From positions 2,914,001-2,978,000 of the forward strand of contig CP081303.1 of the NCBI GenBank assembly GCA_019720755.1: 64,000 nucleotides of DNA. Reading direction: 5' to 3'. Positions 37,279-48,229 of this stretch are shown piece after piece; positions within the stretch are counted from its first letter, which is position 1; each line of letters starts with the position of its first letter. The DNA is from Prolixibacteraceae bacterium (GTDB taxonomy: Bacteria; Bacteroidota; Bacteroidia; Bacteroidales; Prolixibacteraceae). The translations under genes were made by a program, and so were the position numbers. The notes under the pieces were generated by a model, which was not told the origin of the DNA, did not search any database, and saw only the letters and a list, made by a program, of their open reading frames with translations.

Positions 37279-38598
37279 TTAGTCTTCAGAATTAGCATAT
37301 TCAGTAAACCAATCTAATGTTTGAGAATTTGGGCGCTCAATTGGAAGCGATAGGAAACGATCCCAGATCAATTGTGCCCCAACTCCAAGAGCACGGCTCA
37401 CACCAAACATGACGGTATAGAATATATAGTCTTTGATTCCATAATGCAATAAAAGTGATCCAGAAAATGCATCCACATTAGGCCACGGATTCTTGGCTTT
37501 ACCTCTCTCTTGAAGAACAGCTGGAACCACTTTATAAAGAATATTAACGGTGTGGATAAGCGGATCATTCTGAACATACTTATCTGCAAAATCCTTCTGT
37601 GTTATAAAACGAGGATCAGTGGCACGCAAAACAGCATGTCCATAACCAGGAATAACATTACCATCATCCAAAGTTTTCTCAACAAAGTCGTGAATTTCCT
37701 CTTCAGATAGTCCCTCTTCAAAAGTTCTATTATAATGCTTATACATACTCTTAATCCAACGAATTACTTCCTGATTTGCATAACCATGCAAAGGTCCAGC
37801 CAACCCTATCATACCAGCAGCATAAGAATAAAATGGATTACTTAATGCAGAGCCAACAAGATGCGCAGTATGGGCAGAAACGTTACCCCCTTCATGATCA
37901 GCATGAATAAACATATACATACGAAATAATTTAAACTCTTCTTCAGAATTGAACCCCATCATATGAGCAAAATTCGCAGACCAATCAAGATTTGGATCCA
38001 AAGCAATTACTTCTCCGTCGCAAAATTCTTTTCGATAAATATACGAAGCAATAACAGGAAGTTGAGCAATCATATTCATAACATCCTCATAAGTAGAATC
38101 CCAATAGTCCTCTTTTCGAAGACCAACGCGATGTTGCTTTTGGAATTGAGATTGAGTAGCTGCAGCTAGAATACCTGTAGAAAAGCGAGTCATTGGCTTT
38201 GATGTCTTTGGAAGCGCATCAATTGCCCGAAAGACATGTTCAGGAACTTCTGATCTCTGAACCCAATCTTTACGCATATACTCAACCTCCTCCATTGTTG
38301 GAACTTCTCCAGTTAGGAGCAGGTAAAATACCCCTTCTGCTAAAGGCTCTCCTTCAGTATTATAACGTGGTAGGACTTTATATAATTCGGGGAGTGAAAA
38401 GCCTCTATAGCGAATTCCTTCATATTGATCCAGTTTAGAGGTTACAGTTAAAAGAGAAGTAACGCCTCTCATACCACCAAGAACATTTCCGATGGTCACT
38501 TCGTCAACAATAAGGTCACGAGACTCTTTCAATAAGTCTTGAAGTTGGGCCCGCATAAGTGAGCCTTTTTCAAATAAACGTTGTTTAATGTAGTCCAT
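37279..38598 (-). CDS. gltA: Citrate synthase
   Basis: A 439-residue citrate synthase of the type I-like form found in Bacteroidota. The catalytic residues are seen in GLAGPLHGYANQEV (His), IPGYGHAVLRATDPRF (His) and NVDAFSGSLL (Asp). It condenses oxaloacetate and acetyl-CoA at the entry of the TCA cycle. It stands alone between two terminators and is not read with the ribosomal operon upstream. Confidence 0.95.
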   Translation of the reverse strand: MDYIKQRLFEKGSLMRAQLQDLLKESRDLIVDEVTIGNVLGGMRGVTSLLTVTSKLDQYEGIRYRGFSLPELYKVLPRYNTEGEPLAEGVFYLLLTGEVPTMEEVEYMRKDWVQRSEVPEHVFRAIDALPKTSKPMTRFSTGILAAATQSQFQKQHRVGLRKEDYWDSTYEDVMNMIAQLPVIASYIYRKEFCDGEVIALDPNLDWSANFAHMMGFNSEEEFKLFRMYMFIHADHEGGNVSAHTAHLVGSALSNPFYSYAAGMIGLAGPLHGYANQEVIRWIKSMYKHYNRTFEEGLSEEEIHDFVEKTLDDGNVIPGYGHAVLRATDPRFITQKDFADKYVQNDPLIHTVNILYKVVPAVLQERGKAKNPWPNVDAFSGSLLLHYGIKDYIFYTVMFGVSRALGVGAQLIWDRFLSLPIERPNSQTLDWFTEYANSED

Positions 38599-38643
38599 AT
38601 ATATTTAGGGTTAATTGTTATCATACCTTGACTACATAACAAC

Positions 38644-38673
38644 AAAAAAGGGAAACAAATGTTTCCCTTTTTT
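38644..38673 (-). terminator. Terminator of the ribosomal superoperon
   Basis: AAAGGGAAACA/TGTTTCCC stem with A- and T-runs on both sides, 20 bp after rplQ. Confidence 0.9.
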
Positions 38674-38692
38674 CTCTTAGAGTATCTTAAAA

Positions 38693-39163
38693 TTACTCAG
38701 CTGAAGCATCAGTTGCAGGAGCTTCTGTTGCAGCATCAGTAGATTTCTTACGACGTCTACGTGATTTAGCAGCAGGCTTAGCATCTTTAGCATTCAACAT
38801 AGCCTCATTATAATCTACAAGTTCGATAATACACATCTCAGCATTATCACCAAGACGGTTACCTGTTTTTAGAATACGTGTATATCCACCTGGACGATCA
38901 GCTACTTTTACAGAAACCTCGCGGAACAATTCTGTAACAGCAGTTTTACTTTTCAGGTAACTAAATACAGTACGGCGATTGTGTGTAGAGTCATCTTTTG
39001 ACTTAGTAATCAATGGCTCGACATACATACGCAAAGCTTTCGCTTTTGCAACAGTAGTAGTAATACGCTTGTGTAGGAGAAGAGAGCAAGCCATGTTTGA
39101 CAACATTGCTTTTCTGTGAGCGCTCTTTCTACCCAAGTGGTTAAACTTCTTATTATGTCTCAT
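38693..39163 (-). CDS. rplQ: 50S ribosomal protein L17
   Basis: 156 residues: a standard L17 core ([20 protein letters not shown] start) plus an extra alanine/lysine-rich tail ([20 protein letters not shown]) beyond the usual ~120 residues. L17 lies near the exit tunnel. It starts 6 bp after rpoA and is the last gene of the superoperon. Confidence 0.98.
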   Translation of the reverse strand: MRHNKKFNHLGRKSAHRKAMLSNMACSLLLHKRITTTVAKAKALRMYVEPLITKSKDDSTHNRRTVFSYLKSKTAVTELFREVSVKVADRPGGYTRILKTGNRLGDNAEMCIIELVDYNEAMLNAKDAKPAAKSRRRRKKSTDAATEAPATDASAE

Positions 39164-39169
39164 TTTCTA

Positions 39170-40162
39170 TTATTCCTTGTCTAATTTATACTTACTTATA
39201 TCCATCCCGAAATTGAGATTCATGCTATCCAATAGTTCATCTAGCTCTGTAAGAGACTTTTTACCAAAGTTACGGAACTTAAGAAGATCATTTCTATTGT
39301 ACTGTACAAGGTCACCAAGTGTATCCACGTCGGCTGCCTTTAAACAGTTAAGAGCACGAACTGAGAGATCCATATCAACTAAGCGAGTCTTTAGCAATTG
39401 ACGCATATGAAGAACCTCTTCATCAAACTCTTCGTTGCCGAATTTCTCCTCATTATCTAATGTTATCTTCTCATCAGAGAATAACATAAAGTGATAGATT
39501 AGAATTTTGGCAGCTTCCTTAAGCGCATCTTTAGGATGAATAGATCCATCAGTAGTTATCTCTAACACCAATTTCTCGTAATCAGTTTTCTGCTCAACAC
39601 GGTAGTTTTCTACAGCGTATTTAACATTTTTGATCGGAGTATAGATTGAATCAATTGGAATAATACCCAAATCATCTTCTACTGGTTTATTTTCAGTACT
39701 TGGAACATAACCTCGACCTTTTTCGATAGTTAACTCCAACTGAAGTTTCACTTCTGGGTTCATTCTACAGATCACAAGGTCCGTATTCAAAACTTGAAAG
39801 TTAGAAGCAAACTTATTAATGTCGCCAGCAGTAAATTGCTCCTGACCGAAGAGTGAGATAGAGACTTTTTCACTGTCAAAATCTTCTACTTCTTGTTTAA
39901 AGCGAACTTGCTTAAGATTAAGAATTATTTCAGTTACATCTTCAATAACTCCTTCAATAGTAGAAAATTCATGCTCAACGCCTTCGATCTTAATTGTAGT
40001 GATAGCGTATCCTTCTAAAGATGACAACAGTATTCTTCTTAAAGCATTACCAACAGTAATACCATACCCTGGTTCTAGAGGACGAAACTCAAATTTACCA
40101 AAGGTTTCTGAAGAATCCACCATTATCACTTTGTCTGGCTTTTGGAAAGCTAATATTGCCAT
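39170..40162 (-). CDS. rpoA: RNA polymerase alpha subunit
   Basis: 330 residues with the N-terminal dimerisation domain ([17 protein letters not shown]) and the C-terminal DNA-binding helix-hairpin-helix domain ([19 protein letters not shown]) after an acidic linker near residue 235. The position between rpsD and rplQ is the usual one. Confidence 0.98.
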   Translation of the reverse strand: MAILAFQKPDKVIMVDSSETFGKFEFRPLEPGYGITVGNALRRILLSSLEGYAITTIKIEGVEHEFSTIEGVIEDVTEIILNLKQVRFKQEVEDFDSEKVSISLFGQEQFTAGDINKFASNFQVLNTDLVICRMNPEVKLQLELTIEKGRGYVPSTENKPVEDDLGIIPIDSIYTPIKNVKYAVENYRVEQKTDYEKLVLEITTDGSIHPKDALKEAAKILIYHFMLFSDEKITLDNEEKFGNEEFDEEVLHMRQLLKTRLVDMDLSVRALNCLKAADVDTLGDLVQYNRNDLLKFRNFGKKSLTELDELLDSMNLNFGMDISKYKLDKE

Positions 40163-40180
40163 AAATCTTAGATTATATCG

Positions 40181-40789
40181 TTATTTAGAGTACAACTCGA
40201 CGATTAGTTGTTCCTTAATATTCTCAGGAATCTCTGTTCTTTCAGGACGATTCAAGAATTTTCCAGATAAAGCAGCAGAATCCCATTCTAACCATGAGTA
40301 CTGACCACCACGATGAGACGCAAGAGAATTTGAAACCACCTCAAGTGATTTTGATTTCTCACGAACTCCAACAATATCACCAGGACGTACACTATACGAG
40401 GCAATATTCACTACACTACCGTTAACGGTAATATGCTTGTGTGATACTAGCTGACGTGCTGCAGAACGTGTAGGTGCGATACCTAAACGATACACTACGT
40501 TATCTAGACGACACTCTAACAATTGCAACAACACCTCACCTGTAACACCTTTAGATGAGTTAGCTTTCTTGAAAAGCGTACGAAACTGACGCTCAAGAAT
40601 ACCATAAGTATATTTTGCCTTTTGTTTTTCCTTCAACTGAAGACCATATTCAGAAGTCTTATTTCTTCTCTGATTTGGTCCATGTTGTCCTGGAGGATAT
40701 GCTTTACTCTCTAGAACCTTGTCAGGTCCAAAAATTGCTTCACCAAATCTACGTGCGATTTTCGACTTTGGTCCAATATATCTAGCCAT
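40181..40789 (-). CDS. rpsD: 30S ribosomal protein S4
   Basis: 202 residues. The N-terminal [15 protein letters not shown] part has no CxxC zinc motif, and the S4 RNA-binding domain is clear ([27 protein letters not shown]). S4 is a primary 16S rRNA binder and in many bacteria represses its own operon; no leader of that kind could be identified here. Confidence 0.98.
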   Translation of the reverse strand: MARYIGPKSKIARRFGEAIFGPDKVLESKAYPPGQHGPNQRRNKTSEYGLQLKEKQKAKYTYGILERQFRTLFKKANSSKGVTGEVLLQLLECRLDNVVYRLGIAPTRSAARQLVSHKHITVNGSVVNIASYSVRPGDIVGVREKSKSLEVVSNSLASHRGGQYSWLEWDSAALSGKFLNRPERTEIPENIKEQLIVELYSK

Positions 40790-40819
40790 TTAATCTTACT
40801 TTAATAAGTCTTATAAAAA

Positions 40820-41209
40820 TTATACTCTACGACGCTTAGGAGGACGACATCCGTTGTGTGGCAACGGAGTAACATCAACAATCTCTGATACAGTAATACC
40901 AGTATTATTGATAGCACGGATAGCTGACTCACGTCCATTTCCTGGCCCTTTAACGTATACTTTTACTTTACGTAGTCCTAGATCGAAAGCTGTTTTAGCA
41001 CACTCTTCAGCAGCAACCTGTGCAGCATAAGGAGTATTCTTCTTTGATCCACGGAACCCTTTTTTTCCTGCTGATGACCACGAAATAACCTCACCGTTAT
41101 TATTAGTCAAACAGATGATGATGTTGTTAAAAGAAGAGTGGATATGAGCTTGCCCAATAGCCTCTACTTTAACAACTCTTTTTTTAGTATTACTTGACTT
41201 TTTTGCCAT
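40820..41209 (-). CDS. rpsK: 30S ribosomal protein S11
   Basis: 129 residues with the S11 core ([32 protein letters not shown]) and the invariant end [12 protein letters not shown]. It forms part of the platform of the small subunit. Confidence 0.98.
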   Translation of the reverse strand: MAKKSSNTKKRVVKVEAIGQAHIHSSFNNIIICLTNNNGEVISWSSAGKKGFRGSKKNTPYAAQVAAEECAKTAFDLGLRKVKVYVKGPGNGRESAIRAINNTGITVSEIVDVTPLPHNGCRPPKRRRV

Positions 41210-41221
41210 AATCAGTTAACC

Positions 41222-41599
41222 TTATTTAGTTGCTTTTTTCTTATTTGCAACAGTTTTTTTCTTACCCTTACGTGTACGAGCGTTGTTTTTTGTCTTTTGT
41301 CCACGCAATGGTAGTCCAATACGATGACGAATTCCACGATAACATCCAATATCCATCAATCGCTTGATGTTCAATTGAATTTCAGAACGTAATTCACCTT
41401 CAACAGTAAAATCACTATTGATCAAACCACGGATCGCTTGGAATTGTTCATCCGTCCAATCCTTCACTTTGATGTCCTTATCTACACCAGCCTTTTCAAG
41501 AATCTCAACAGAAACACTGCGACCGATACCGTAGATATAGGTCAATGCGATTTCGCCACGTTTATTAACTGGGATATCTACACCAACAATACGAGCCAT
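41222..41599 (-). CDS. rpsM: 30S ribosomal protein S13
   Basis: 125 residues starting [20 protein letters not shown], with the tRNA-contacting C-terminal tail [17 protein letters not shown]. It lies 12 bp upstream of rpsK. Confidence 0.98.
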   Translation of the reverse strand: MARIVGVDIPVNKRGEIALTYIYGIGRSVSVEILEKAGVDKDIKVKDWTDEQFQAIRGLINSDFTVEGELRSEIQLNIKRLMDIGCYRGIRHRIGLPLRGQKTKNNARTRKGKKKTVANKKKATK

Positions 41600-41630
41600 A
41601 AAATTTGTTTTTAAACTTTAGATTAAAGAA

Positions 41631-41747
41631 TTATCCTTGACGTTGCTTAAACTTAGGATTTTTCTTGTTGATTACATACAAACGTCCTTTACGACGCACA
41701 ATCTTGCAGTCACTACTGCGCTTCTTAATCGATACTCTAGTTTTCAT
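41631..41747 (-). CDS. rpmJ: 50S ribosomal protein L36 (zinc-free form)
   Basis: 38 residues reading [20 protein letters not shown], then [18 protein letters not shown]. It keeps the L36 frame but has only one of the four zinc ligands of the classic protein (C14), with S11, N27 and F33 at the other positions. This is the C-minus form that works without zinc. It sits between infA and rpsM as in most bacteria. Confidence 0.95.
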   Translation of the reverse strand: MKTRVSIKKRSSDCKIVRRKGRLYVINKKNPKFKQRQG

Positions 41748-41760
41748 TATAACTTAACGA

Positions 41761-41982
41761 TTAGTTTTTATATCGAAATGTGATACGCCCCTTAGACAAA
41801 TCATAAGGAGACATCTCTACTTTCACTTTATCTCCAGGTAAAATTTTAATATAATGCATACGCATTTTACCTGAAATATGTGCTGTTAATACGTGACCAT
41901 TGTGTAATTCTACACGAAACATTGCATTTGACAATGATTCAATAATAGTCCCGTCCTGTTCTATAGAAGGCTGCTTCGCCAT
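41761..41982 (-). CDS. infA: Translation initiation factor IF-1
   Basis: 73 residues with an S1-like OB fold ([37 protein letters not shown]). It binds the A site during initiation. Its start lies within the last 22 bp of map, so translation is probably coupled. Confidence 0.97.
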   Translation of the reverse strand: MAKQPSIEQDGTIIESLSNAMFRVELHNGHVLTAHISGKMRMHYIKILPGDKVKVEMSPYDLSKGRITFRYKN

Positions 41983-42773
41983 AAGAATTTATTTTTTTTA
42001 AATTGATTCTCCACAAAACAAAAATCAGTCAAGGTTTCAGCACCACATGGTCTTACGACGACAGTATGCTCATAATGAGCAGCGTAGCCACCATCTTTTG
42101 TTAAAACACTCCACCCATCTTCAGACAAGAATAGATCTGTTTGATATTCTGTCAACATAGGTTCAATTGCGAGTGTTAAACCCTTAAAAAGTTTCTCACC
42201 CATTCTTGAACGGCCAAAATTACGCACAAAAGGTGACTCATGCAAATTTTTTCCAATTCCATGACCACCAAACTCTTTGACAATCCCAAGATCATCTCGT
42301 TTGGCAACAGATTGAATTGCATGACCAATATCACCAAGACGTTTTCCCTCTTGAGCAATTTTGACGGCGCAAGATAAGCTTTCATACGCTGATTTACAAA
42401 GATTAATGTATTTTTCCAACACATTCCCTACTAAAAAAGTAAAACAGCCATCGCCATAGTACCCATCTAGGTTCACGCCACAATCGACAGATACAACATC
42501 GCCATCTTGAATAATATATTCAGATGGCAAACCATGTAAAACACAGTCATTGACTGAGACACAAATAGAATTTGGAAAATTATTATAACCTAAGAAACCA
42601 GGAGTGGCTCCTTGTTTGCGAATATAACATTCAGCAACGGCATCCAACTCTAGAGTTGAGATGCCGGGTTGAATAAGTTTTGTTATTTCAGCTAAGGTTT
42701 TACTTACAAGTAGCGAACTTTTTCGTATGAATGAGATTTCTCGTTCTGTTTTGTAATAGATGGGCCCATTCAT
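41961..42773 (-). CDS. map: Methionine aminopeptidase, type I
   Basis: 270 residues. The five metal ligands fit the family order: D in [15 protein letters not shown] (two Asp), H in [12 protein letters not shown] in AIEPMLT and E in HYEHTVVV. It removes the N-terminal Met from nascent proteins. It starts 11 bp after secY, as in many Gram-positive and Bacteroidota spc operons. The C-terminus is about 15 residues longer than the core enzyme because it overlaps infA. Confidence 0.96.
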   Translation of the reverse strand: MNGPIYYKTEREISFIRKSSLLVSKTLAEITKLIQPGISTLELDAVAECYIRKQGATPGFLGYNNFPNSICVSVNDCVLHGLPSEYIIQDGDVVSVDCGVNLDGYYGDGCFTFLVGNVLEKYINLCKSAYESLSCAVKIAQEGKRLGDIGHAIQSVAKRDDLGIVKEFGGHGIGKNLHESPFVRNFGRSRMGEKLFKGLTLAIEPMLTEYQTDLFLSEDGWSVLTKDGGYAAHYEHTVVVRPCGAETLTDFCFVENQFKKNKFLWRSSLL

Positions 42774-42784
42774 TATGAAAAAGT

Positions 42785-44125
42785 TTATATTGCTGCTGCT
42801 CCACCAACACGTCCCTTAATACGACCATCTTTCATAAGACCATCATAGTGACGCATTAACAAATGTGATTCGATCTGCTGCAATGTATCCAAAACAACAC
42901 CTACTAAAATCAATAGTGAAGTTCCACCAAAGAAGTTTGCAAATTGGCTATTAATACCAAGCATCATTGCAAAAGCAGGAAGGATTGTTACGAATGCCAA
43001 GAAGAAAGATCCAGGCAATGTGATACGTGACATAACTGTATCTAAGAACTCAACAGTCTTTTTACCAGGCTTAACACCAGGAATAAAACCACCATTCTTT
43101 TTCATATCTTCTGCCATTTGAACAGGGTTCACAGTAATAGCAGTATAGAAGTATGTAAATACAATTACAAGTAGTGCCATAACGAAATTATACCAAAATC
43201 CAGTAATATCGCTAAAAGCAGATACAGAACTACTTACACCGTCTGATCCAGAGAAGCGTGCAAAACTAATAGGAACAACCACAAGTGCTTGTGCAAAAAT
43301 GATAGGCATAACACCAGCAGCATTCACTTTCAAAGGAATATACTGACGAACACCACCATATTGTTTGTTTCCTACAATACGTTTAGCATACTGTACAGGA
43401 ACTTTACGAGTACCTTGTACCAATAGGATAGAAAGCATAAATACAACAAAAAGAAGAATAAGCTCTACCACGAACATTAAGAATCCAGCACCTTGTTCTG
43501 CCATACGTGAACCAAATTCAGCCACAAAAGCAAAAGGAAGACGAGAGATAATACCGATCATAATGATTAAAGAGATACCATTACCAATACCTTTATCAGT
43601 AATTTTCTCTCCTAACCACATTACAAACATAGAACCTGCACACATTAAGATCATGGCAGGTACAGTAAAGAAGGCGCCTTCAACTGCGAAGGCGCTTTCT
43701 GGTAATTGGTAATGCAAATTCGTTAGATAACCAGTTCCCTGTAGTAAAAGAATTCCTACAGTTAGGAAACGCGTAATTTGATTAATCTTATTACGTCCTG
43801 ATTCTCCATCTCTTTGTAAACGTTGAAAGTATGGAACAGCGAGACCCAAAAGCTGAATAACAATCGAAGCGGTAATGTAAGGCATAATACCTAATGCAAA
43901 GATAGATGCATTAGAGAATGCTCCTCCCGAGAATGTATTTAACAGACCTAACAAACCGTCAGCTGTTTGATTCTTCAAATTACCTAGTTGCATTGGATCA
44001 ATACCTGGTAAGGCAATAAATGATCCTAAACGATAAACCAATAACAACAATAAAGTAGTATTGATACGAGTACGCAACTCTTCGATCTTATAGATATTCT
44101 TTAGGGTGTCGATTAACTTTCTCAT
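42785..44125 (-). CDS. secY: Protein translocase subunit SecY
   Basis: 446 residues with ten membrane segments; marks are GIMPYITASIVIQLL (plug/pore region) and the cytoplasmic loop ILLVQGTRKVPVQYAKR. It forms the inner-membrane export channel. It lies 6 bp after rplO. Confidence 0.97.
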   Translation of the reverse strand: MRKLIDTLKNIYKIEELRTRINTTLLLLLVYRLGSFIALPGIDPMQLGNLKNQTADGLLGLLNTFSGGAFSNASIFALGIMPYITASIVIQLLGLAVPYFQRLQRDGESGRNKINQITRFLTVGILLLQGTGYLTNLHYQLPESAFAVEGAFFTVPAMILMCAGSMFVMWLGEKITDKGIGNGISLIIMIGIISRLPFAFVAEFGSRMAEQGAGFLMFVVELILLFVVFMLSILLVQGTRKVPVQYAKRIVGNKQYGGVRQYIPLKVNAAGVMPIIFAQALVVVPISFARFSGSDGVSSSVSAFSDITGFWYNFVMALLVIVFTYFYTAITVNPVQMAEDMKKNGGFIPGVKPGKKTVEFLDTVMSRITLPGSFFLAFVTILPAFAMMLGINSQFANFFGGTSLLILVGVVLDTLQQIESHLLMRHYDGLMKDGRIKGRVGGAAAI

Positions 44126-44131
44126 ATAGGT

Positions 44132-44578
44132 TTAGAGTATTTCTGTTGTTCCAGATAACTTTTCAATAGCTTCTTTTGCACTTTTTGAAAAAGCGTTTGC
44201 TTTCACCTCTAATTTAGAAGTAATTTCCCCATTTCCCAAGATTTTTACCAAATCATTTTTAGAAACAAGGCCAGCTTTCACCAACAACGCTTTATCAATA
44301 GTTGTAGTCTCATACTTATCAGCAACAGCTTGAAGAGATCCCAAGTTAACTCCTTTGTACTCTACACGGTTGATGTTCTTAAAACCAAATTTAGGAACCA
44401 AACGTTGTAGAGGCATCTGACCACCTTGGAAACCAACTTTGCGGCTATATCCTGATCTAGACTTAGCACCTTTGTGCCCACGTGTCGAAGTACCACCGAA
44501 TCCTGAACCTTGACCACGGCCAATACGTTTGTCAGAGTGAGTGGAACCTTTCGCAGGTTGTATATTGTGCAACTCCAT
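44132..44578 (-). CDS. rplO: 50S ribosomal protein L15
   Basis: 148 residues with the glycine-rich start (IGRGQGSGFGGTSTRGHKG) and GFQGGQMPLQRLVPKFGF. Standard neighbour of secY. Confidence 0.98.
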   Translation of the reverse strand: MELHNIQPAKGSTHSDKRIGRGQGSGFGGTSTRGHKGAKSRSGYSRKVGFQGGQMPLQRLVPKFGFKNINRVEYKGVNLGSLQAVADKYETTTIDKALLVKAGLVSKNDLVKILGNGEITSKLEVKANAFSKSAKEAIEKLSGTTEIL

Positions 44579-44603
44579 ATCTAGTTATTTTTTTATTTGT
44601 TAA

Positions 44604-44783
44604 TTATAATTCAACGACCTTCACTAGGTGTTTAACAACATTAATCATACCTAGAATTACTGGAGATGCATCATGCTCAACACTACCATTAAGTTTACGC
44701 AAACCAAGTGCTTCTAGATTACGCTTTTGAGTCTTAGTAGCTCCAATCGCGCTTTTTACTTGTGTTACTTTTATTTTTGCCAT
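44604..44783 (-). CDS. rpmD: 50S ribosomal protein L30
   Basis: 59 residues: MAKIKVTQVKSAIGATKTQK, then RNLEALGLRKLNGSVEHDA and VILGMINVVKHLVKVVEL. Length and sequence are those of bacterial L30; it sits in its usual slot between rpsE (11 bp away) and rplO. Confidence 0.96.
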   Translation of the reverse strand: MAKIKVTQVKSAIGATKTQKRNLEALGLRKLNGSVEHDASPVILGMINVVKHLVKVVEL

Positions 44784-44794
44784 TGTGTTTTGAA

Positions 44795-45310
44795 TTATCC
44801 GTTAAACACTTTGTCAAGAGAAACTCCACGGTGTGCTGCAATAGTGCGAGCATCGCGAAGCTCTGCAAGAGCATTAAAAGTAGCCTTTACCAAGTTGTGA
44901 GGATTCGAAGAACCTTTCGACTTAGCTAGGATATCGTGAACTCCAGCACTCTCTAGTACTGCACGCATCGCACCACCCGCTTTCACTCCGGTACCGGAAG
45001 AAGCTGGTTTCATGAATACACGCGCACCACCAAATTTTGCATATTGCTCGTGAGGAATAGTTCCTTTAAGAACAGGTACATTGATCAAGTTCTTTTTCGC
45101 AGCGTCTACCCCTTTAGAGATAGCCGTTGTTACTTCATTCGCTTTACCAAGACCCCATCCTACGACTCCGTTCTCGTTACCTACTACCACAATAGCAGAG
45201 AAACTAAAGGTACGACCACCTTTTGTCACTTTAGTAACACGGTTAATAGCAACCAATCGATCTTTAAGTTCGATGTCGCTTGTTTTTACGTTACGAATAT
45301 TTTGTGCCAT
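44795..45310 (-). CDS. rpsE: 30S ribosomal protein S5
   Basis: 171 residues with the double-stranded RNA-binding part ([19 protein letters not shown]) and the C-terminal domain ([19 protein letters not shown]). S5 contributes to decoding accuracy. Confidence 0.98.
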   Translation of the reverse strand: MAQNIRNVKTSDIELKDRLVAINRVTKVTKGGRTFSFSAIVVVGNENGVVGWGLGKANEVTTAISKGVDAAKKNLINVPVLKGTIPHEQYAKFGGARVFMKPASSGTGVKAGGAMRAVLESAGVHDILAKSKGSSNPHNLVKATFNALAELRDARTIAAHRGVSLDKVFNG

Positions 45311-45318
45311 TGTAATAA

Positions 45319-45675
45319 TTAGAATTTAAGACCGTTTTCGCGAGCAGCGTCAGCAACTGCTTTTACACGTCCGTGATACAAATATCCATTTCTATCGAAT
45401 ACTACTTGAGTTATTCCTGCTGCGATAGCTACTTCAGCTGCTTTTTTACCAACAGCGGCAGCAACCTCAGACTTAGATCCCTCAAGGCTTGCGATCTCTT
45501 TACATAATGACGACACAGATAACACTGTTTTACCCGCATTATCGTCAATAAACTGAACAGAAACCTGTTTGTTACTGCGATATACGCTCATACGAGGAGC
45601 AGCTGCCGAACCAGAAATAATTTTTCTGATTCTTTTCTTGATCCTGGCGCGTCTTTGTAGTTTTGTTAAAGACAT
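45319..45675 (-). CDS. rplR: 50S ribosomal protein L18
   Basis: 118 residues: basic N-terminus ([17 protein letters not shown]), [18 protein letters not shown] and the end [20 protein letters not shown]. It binds 5S rRNA. Confidence 0.98.
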   Translation of the reverse strand: MSLTKLQRRARIKKRIRKIISGSAAAPRMSVYRSNKQVSVQFIDDNAGKTVLSVSSLCKEIASLEGSKSEVAAAVGKKAAEVAIAAGITQVVFDRNGYLYHGRVKAVADAARENGLKF

Positions 45676-45694
45676 GATTTTCTAATTCTTATAA

Positions 45695-46249
45695 TTATAC
45701 TTTTGCAGACTTACCTGCTTTACGACGTAGTTGCTCACCATCAAACTTAACACCTTTTCCTTTATATGGCTCTGGCGTACGGAATGAACGGATTTTAGCA
45801 GCAACTTGCCCAATTAACTGCTTGTCACAGCTCTTCAAAGTAATAGTAGGATTGCTACGCTTATCTGTAACGGCCTCTACTTTAACTTCGTTTGGTAGTT
45901 GCAAATAGATGTGGTGAGAGTATCCAAGAACAAGGTCCAATAATTGACCTTGATTCTCAGCACGATAACCTACACCTACCAACTCTAATTTGATCTCGTA
46001 TCCCTTAGAAACACCAATCACCATATTGTTGATTAGCGAACGATACAATCCATGCAAAGAAGCATGACGCTTCTGATCTGTTGGACGAGATACGACTACT
46101 TTATTCTCCTCTACTGAAACAGTGATATCAGCATCAACTTTTTGAGTTAACTCTCCAAGTCCACCTTTCACTGTTACAACATTGTCGTTAGAAACACTAA
46201 CTGTTACACCAGCAGGGATTTCAATAGGTAATTTACCGATCCTTGACAT
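45695..46249 (-). CDS. rplF: 50S ribosomal protein L6
   Basis: 184 residues with the two repeated L6 domains and the C-terminal signature PEPYKGKGVKFDGE. It lies near the factor-binding site of the large subunit. Confidence 0.98.
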   Translation of the reverse strand: MSRIGKLPIEIPAGVTVSVSNDNVVTVKGGLGELTQKVDADITVSVEENKVVVSRPTDQKRHASLHGLYRSLINNMVIGVSKGYEIKLELVGVGYRAENQGQLLDLVLGYSHHIYLQLPNEVKVEAVTDKRSNPTITLKSCDKQLIGQVAAKIRSFRTPEPYKGKGVKFDGEQLRRKAGKSAKV

Positions 46250-46267
46250 TGAAAATTCTCCTTTTGA

Positions 46268-46666
46268 TTAATATACGTAACACAATACTTCTCCACCGAC
46301 ATTAAGCTCGCGAGCTTCTTTGTCAGTAATAACTCCCTTCGAAGTAGAAAGAATTGCTACACCTAGACCATTCAATACACGTGGCATAGTGTCTGTGTTA
46401 GCGTATCTTCTCAAACCTGGCTTACTAATTCTCTTCAATCCTTTGATTGCAGGAATTCCAGATTCTGGATGATATTTCAATGCTATCTTAATACTTCCTT
46501 GATAGTTCTTCTCGTCATCAAATTTGTAACTTAGGATATAACCTTTATCCTTAAGAATTTTGGTCATTTCCTTTTTGATCTTAGATGCTGGAATTTCCAC
46601 AACGCGGTGTTTCGCTTTTACGGCATTCCTTAATCTAGTCAAAAAATCAGCTATAGGATCTGTCAT
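46268..46666 (-). CDS. rpsH: 30S ribosomal protein S8
   Basis: 132 residues ([15 protein letters not shown] start, [14 protein letters not shown] near the end). S8 is the translational regulator of the spc operon in E. coli; whether this holds here is not visible. Confidence 0.98.
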   Translation of the reverse strand: MTDPIADFLTRLRNAVKAKHRVVEIPASKIKKEMTKILKDKGYILSYKFDDEKNYQGSIKIALKYHPESGIPAIKGLKRISKPGLRRYANTDTMPRVLNGLGVAILSTSKGVITDKEARELNVGGEVLCYVY

Positions 46667-46689
46667 TTTTTTAAACTTTTTTTAAGAGA

Positions 46690-46959
46690 TTACCAACTTG
46701 CTTTTTTAACACCTGGAATTAAACCAGCAGAAGCCATTTCTCTGAAGCAAATTCTACTGATTCCAAACTGACGCATATATCCTTTCGGACGTCCAGTCAA
46801 TTTACAACGATTGTGCATTCGTACTGGAGAAGCATTTTTAGGAAGCTTCTGCAGTCCTTCATAATCACCTTCAGCTTTAAGTTGACTACGCTTTTCAGAA
46901 AAACGAGCTACTAGTTTCGCACGTTTTACCTCGCGGGCTTTCATTGATTCCTTAGCCAT
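46690..46959 (-). CDS. rpsN: 30S ribosomal protein S14 (zinc-free form)
   Basis: 89 residues. The long form without the two CxxC pairs of the zinc-binding variant, ending [20 protein letters not shown]. Together with L36 this indicates a zinc-sparing set in this operon. Confidence 0.97.
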   Translation of the reverse strand: MAKESMKAREVKRAKLVARFSEKRSQLKAEGDYEGLQKLPKNASPVRMHNRCKLTGRPKGYMRQFGISRICFREMASAGLIPGVKKASW

Positions 46960-46964
46960 ATCTC

Positions 46965-47525
46965 TTATTTCTTTTTAGCGTTTTTGAAAGGCATACCAAA
47001 TTCACGTAACAATGCGTACCCTTCTTCATCAGTGTTCGCTGTAGTTACGAATGTAATATTCATACCAGAAATTTTATTGATTTTATCCATCACAATTTCC
47101 GGGAAAATGATCTGCTCTGTGATACCCAATGTATAGTTACCTCTTCCATCCAATTTACCTTGAATACCTTGGAAGTCACGAATACGTGGAAGTGCTACAG
47201 AGATAAGGCGATCTAAGAATTCATACATGCGCTCTTTACGCAAGGTAACTCTTGCACCAATAGGCATCTTCTTTCTCAACTTGAAGTTAGAGATATCCTT
47301 TTTTGATACAGTAGAAACTGCTTTTTGACCAGCAATCAAAGTCAACTCGTTTAATGCGATGTCAACTAATTTCTTGTCAGCAGTAGCAGCTCCGATACCT
47401 TGGTTGATAACAATTTTCTCAAGTTTTGGTGCCTGCATTACAGACTTATAACCAAACTCTTTCATCAAGGCAGGTAGAACCTGCTCTTGATATTTTACTT
47501 TATAAGTAGGCATATTTGTTGTCAT
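46965..47525 (-). CDS. rplE: 50S ribosomal protein L5
   Basis: 186 residues from ATG 47525, which overlaps the rplX TGA in TGATG; a GTG one codon upstream and ATG 47513 are alternatives. L5 marks are [12 protein letters not shown] and [18 protein letters not shown]. It binds 5S rRNA and contacts P-site tRNA. Confidence 0.97.
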   Translation of the reverse strand: MTTNMPTYKVKYQEQVLPALMKEFGYKSVMQAPKLEKIVINQGIGAATADKKLVDIALNELTLIAGQKAVSTVSKKDISNFKLRKKMPIGARVTLRKERMYEFLDRLISVALPRIRDFQGIQGKLDGRGNYTLGITEQIIFPEIVMDKINKISGMNITFVTTANTDEEGYALLREFGMPFKNAKKK

Positions 47526-47848
47526 CACTTAATCTCCTCTTTTGATTTTTTTGAATAACGAACTAATTTACCATCCTCATTAAGTCTGCGACCAACACGA
47601 GTAATCTCTTTTGTAGACGCATCTACGAACATCAAGTTAGAAATATGGATTCCAGCTTCTTTCTTGATGATTCCACCTTGAGGATTTTCGGCATTAGGCT
47701 TAACATGCTTAGAAATAAGGTTTACACCTTCAACAATAACACGGTCGGTTTTCTTGTTTACTTCAAGAACCTTACCTGTATCGCCTTTTCCTGATCCAGC
47801 AATAACCTTAACGGTATCCCCTTTTTTTATTTTAAACTTTTTTTGCAT
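47525..47848 (-). CDS. rplX: 50S ribosomal protein L24
   Basis: 107 residues with the KOW motif ([20 protein letters not shown]). It is an assembly initiator of the large subunit. Its stop codon overlaps the rplE start. Confidence 0.98.
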   Translation of the reverse strand: MQKKFKIKKGDTVKVIAGSGKGDTGKVLEVNKKTDRVIVEGVNLISKHVKPNAENPQGGIIKKEAGIHISNLMFVDASTKEITRVGRRLNEDGKLVRYSKKSKEEIK

Positions 47849-47861
47849 TATATTGTACGAT

Positions 47862-48227
47862 TTACAAAACTTCAGGTGCTAATGAAACAATCTTCATGAA
47901 GTTGTCACGCAACTCACGAGCTACAGGCCCAAAGATACGAGTTCCGCGCATTTCACCTGCAGCATTCAACAAAACAACTGCATTGTCATCAAAACGAATG
48001 TAAGATCCATCTGGACGACGAACCTCCTTCTTTGTACGTACCACAACTGCTTTAGAAACAGTACCTTTCTTGATGTTACCAGAAGGAATAGCACTCTTAA
48101 CAGTAACCACAACTTGGTCACCTACAGAGGCATAACGTCTTTTAGTACCACCTAATACACGAATAACCAAAGCTTCTTTTGCACCACTGTTATCAGCAAC
48201 AGCACATCTACTTTCTTGTTGTATCAT
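47862..48227 (-). CDS. rplN: 50S ribosomal protein L14
   Basis: 121 residues; [20 protein letters not shown] at the start and [13 protein letters not shown] near the end are diagnostic. It lies at the subunit interface. Confidence 0.98.
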   Translation of the reverse strand: MIQQESRCAVADNSGAKEALVIRVLGGTKRRYASVGDQVVVTVKSAIPSGNIKKGTVSKAVVVRTKKEVRRPDGSYIRFDDNAVVLLNAAGEMRGTRIFGPVARELRDNFMKIVSLAPEVL

Positions 48228-48229
48228 GG

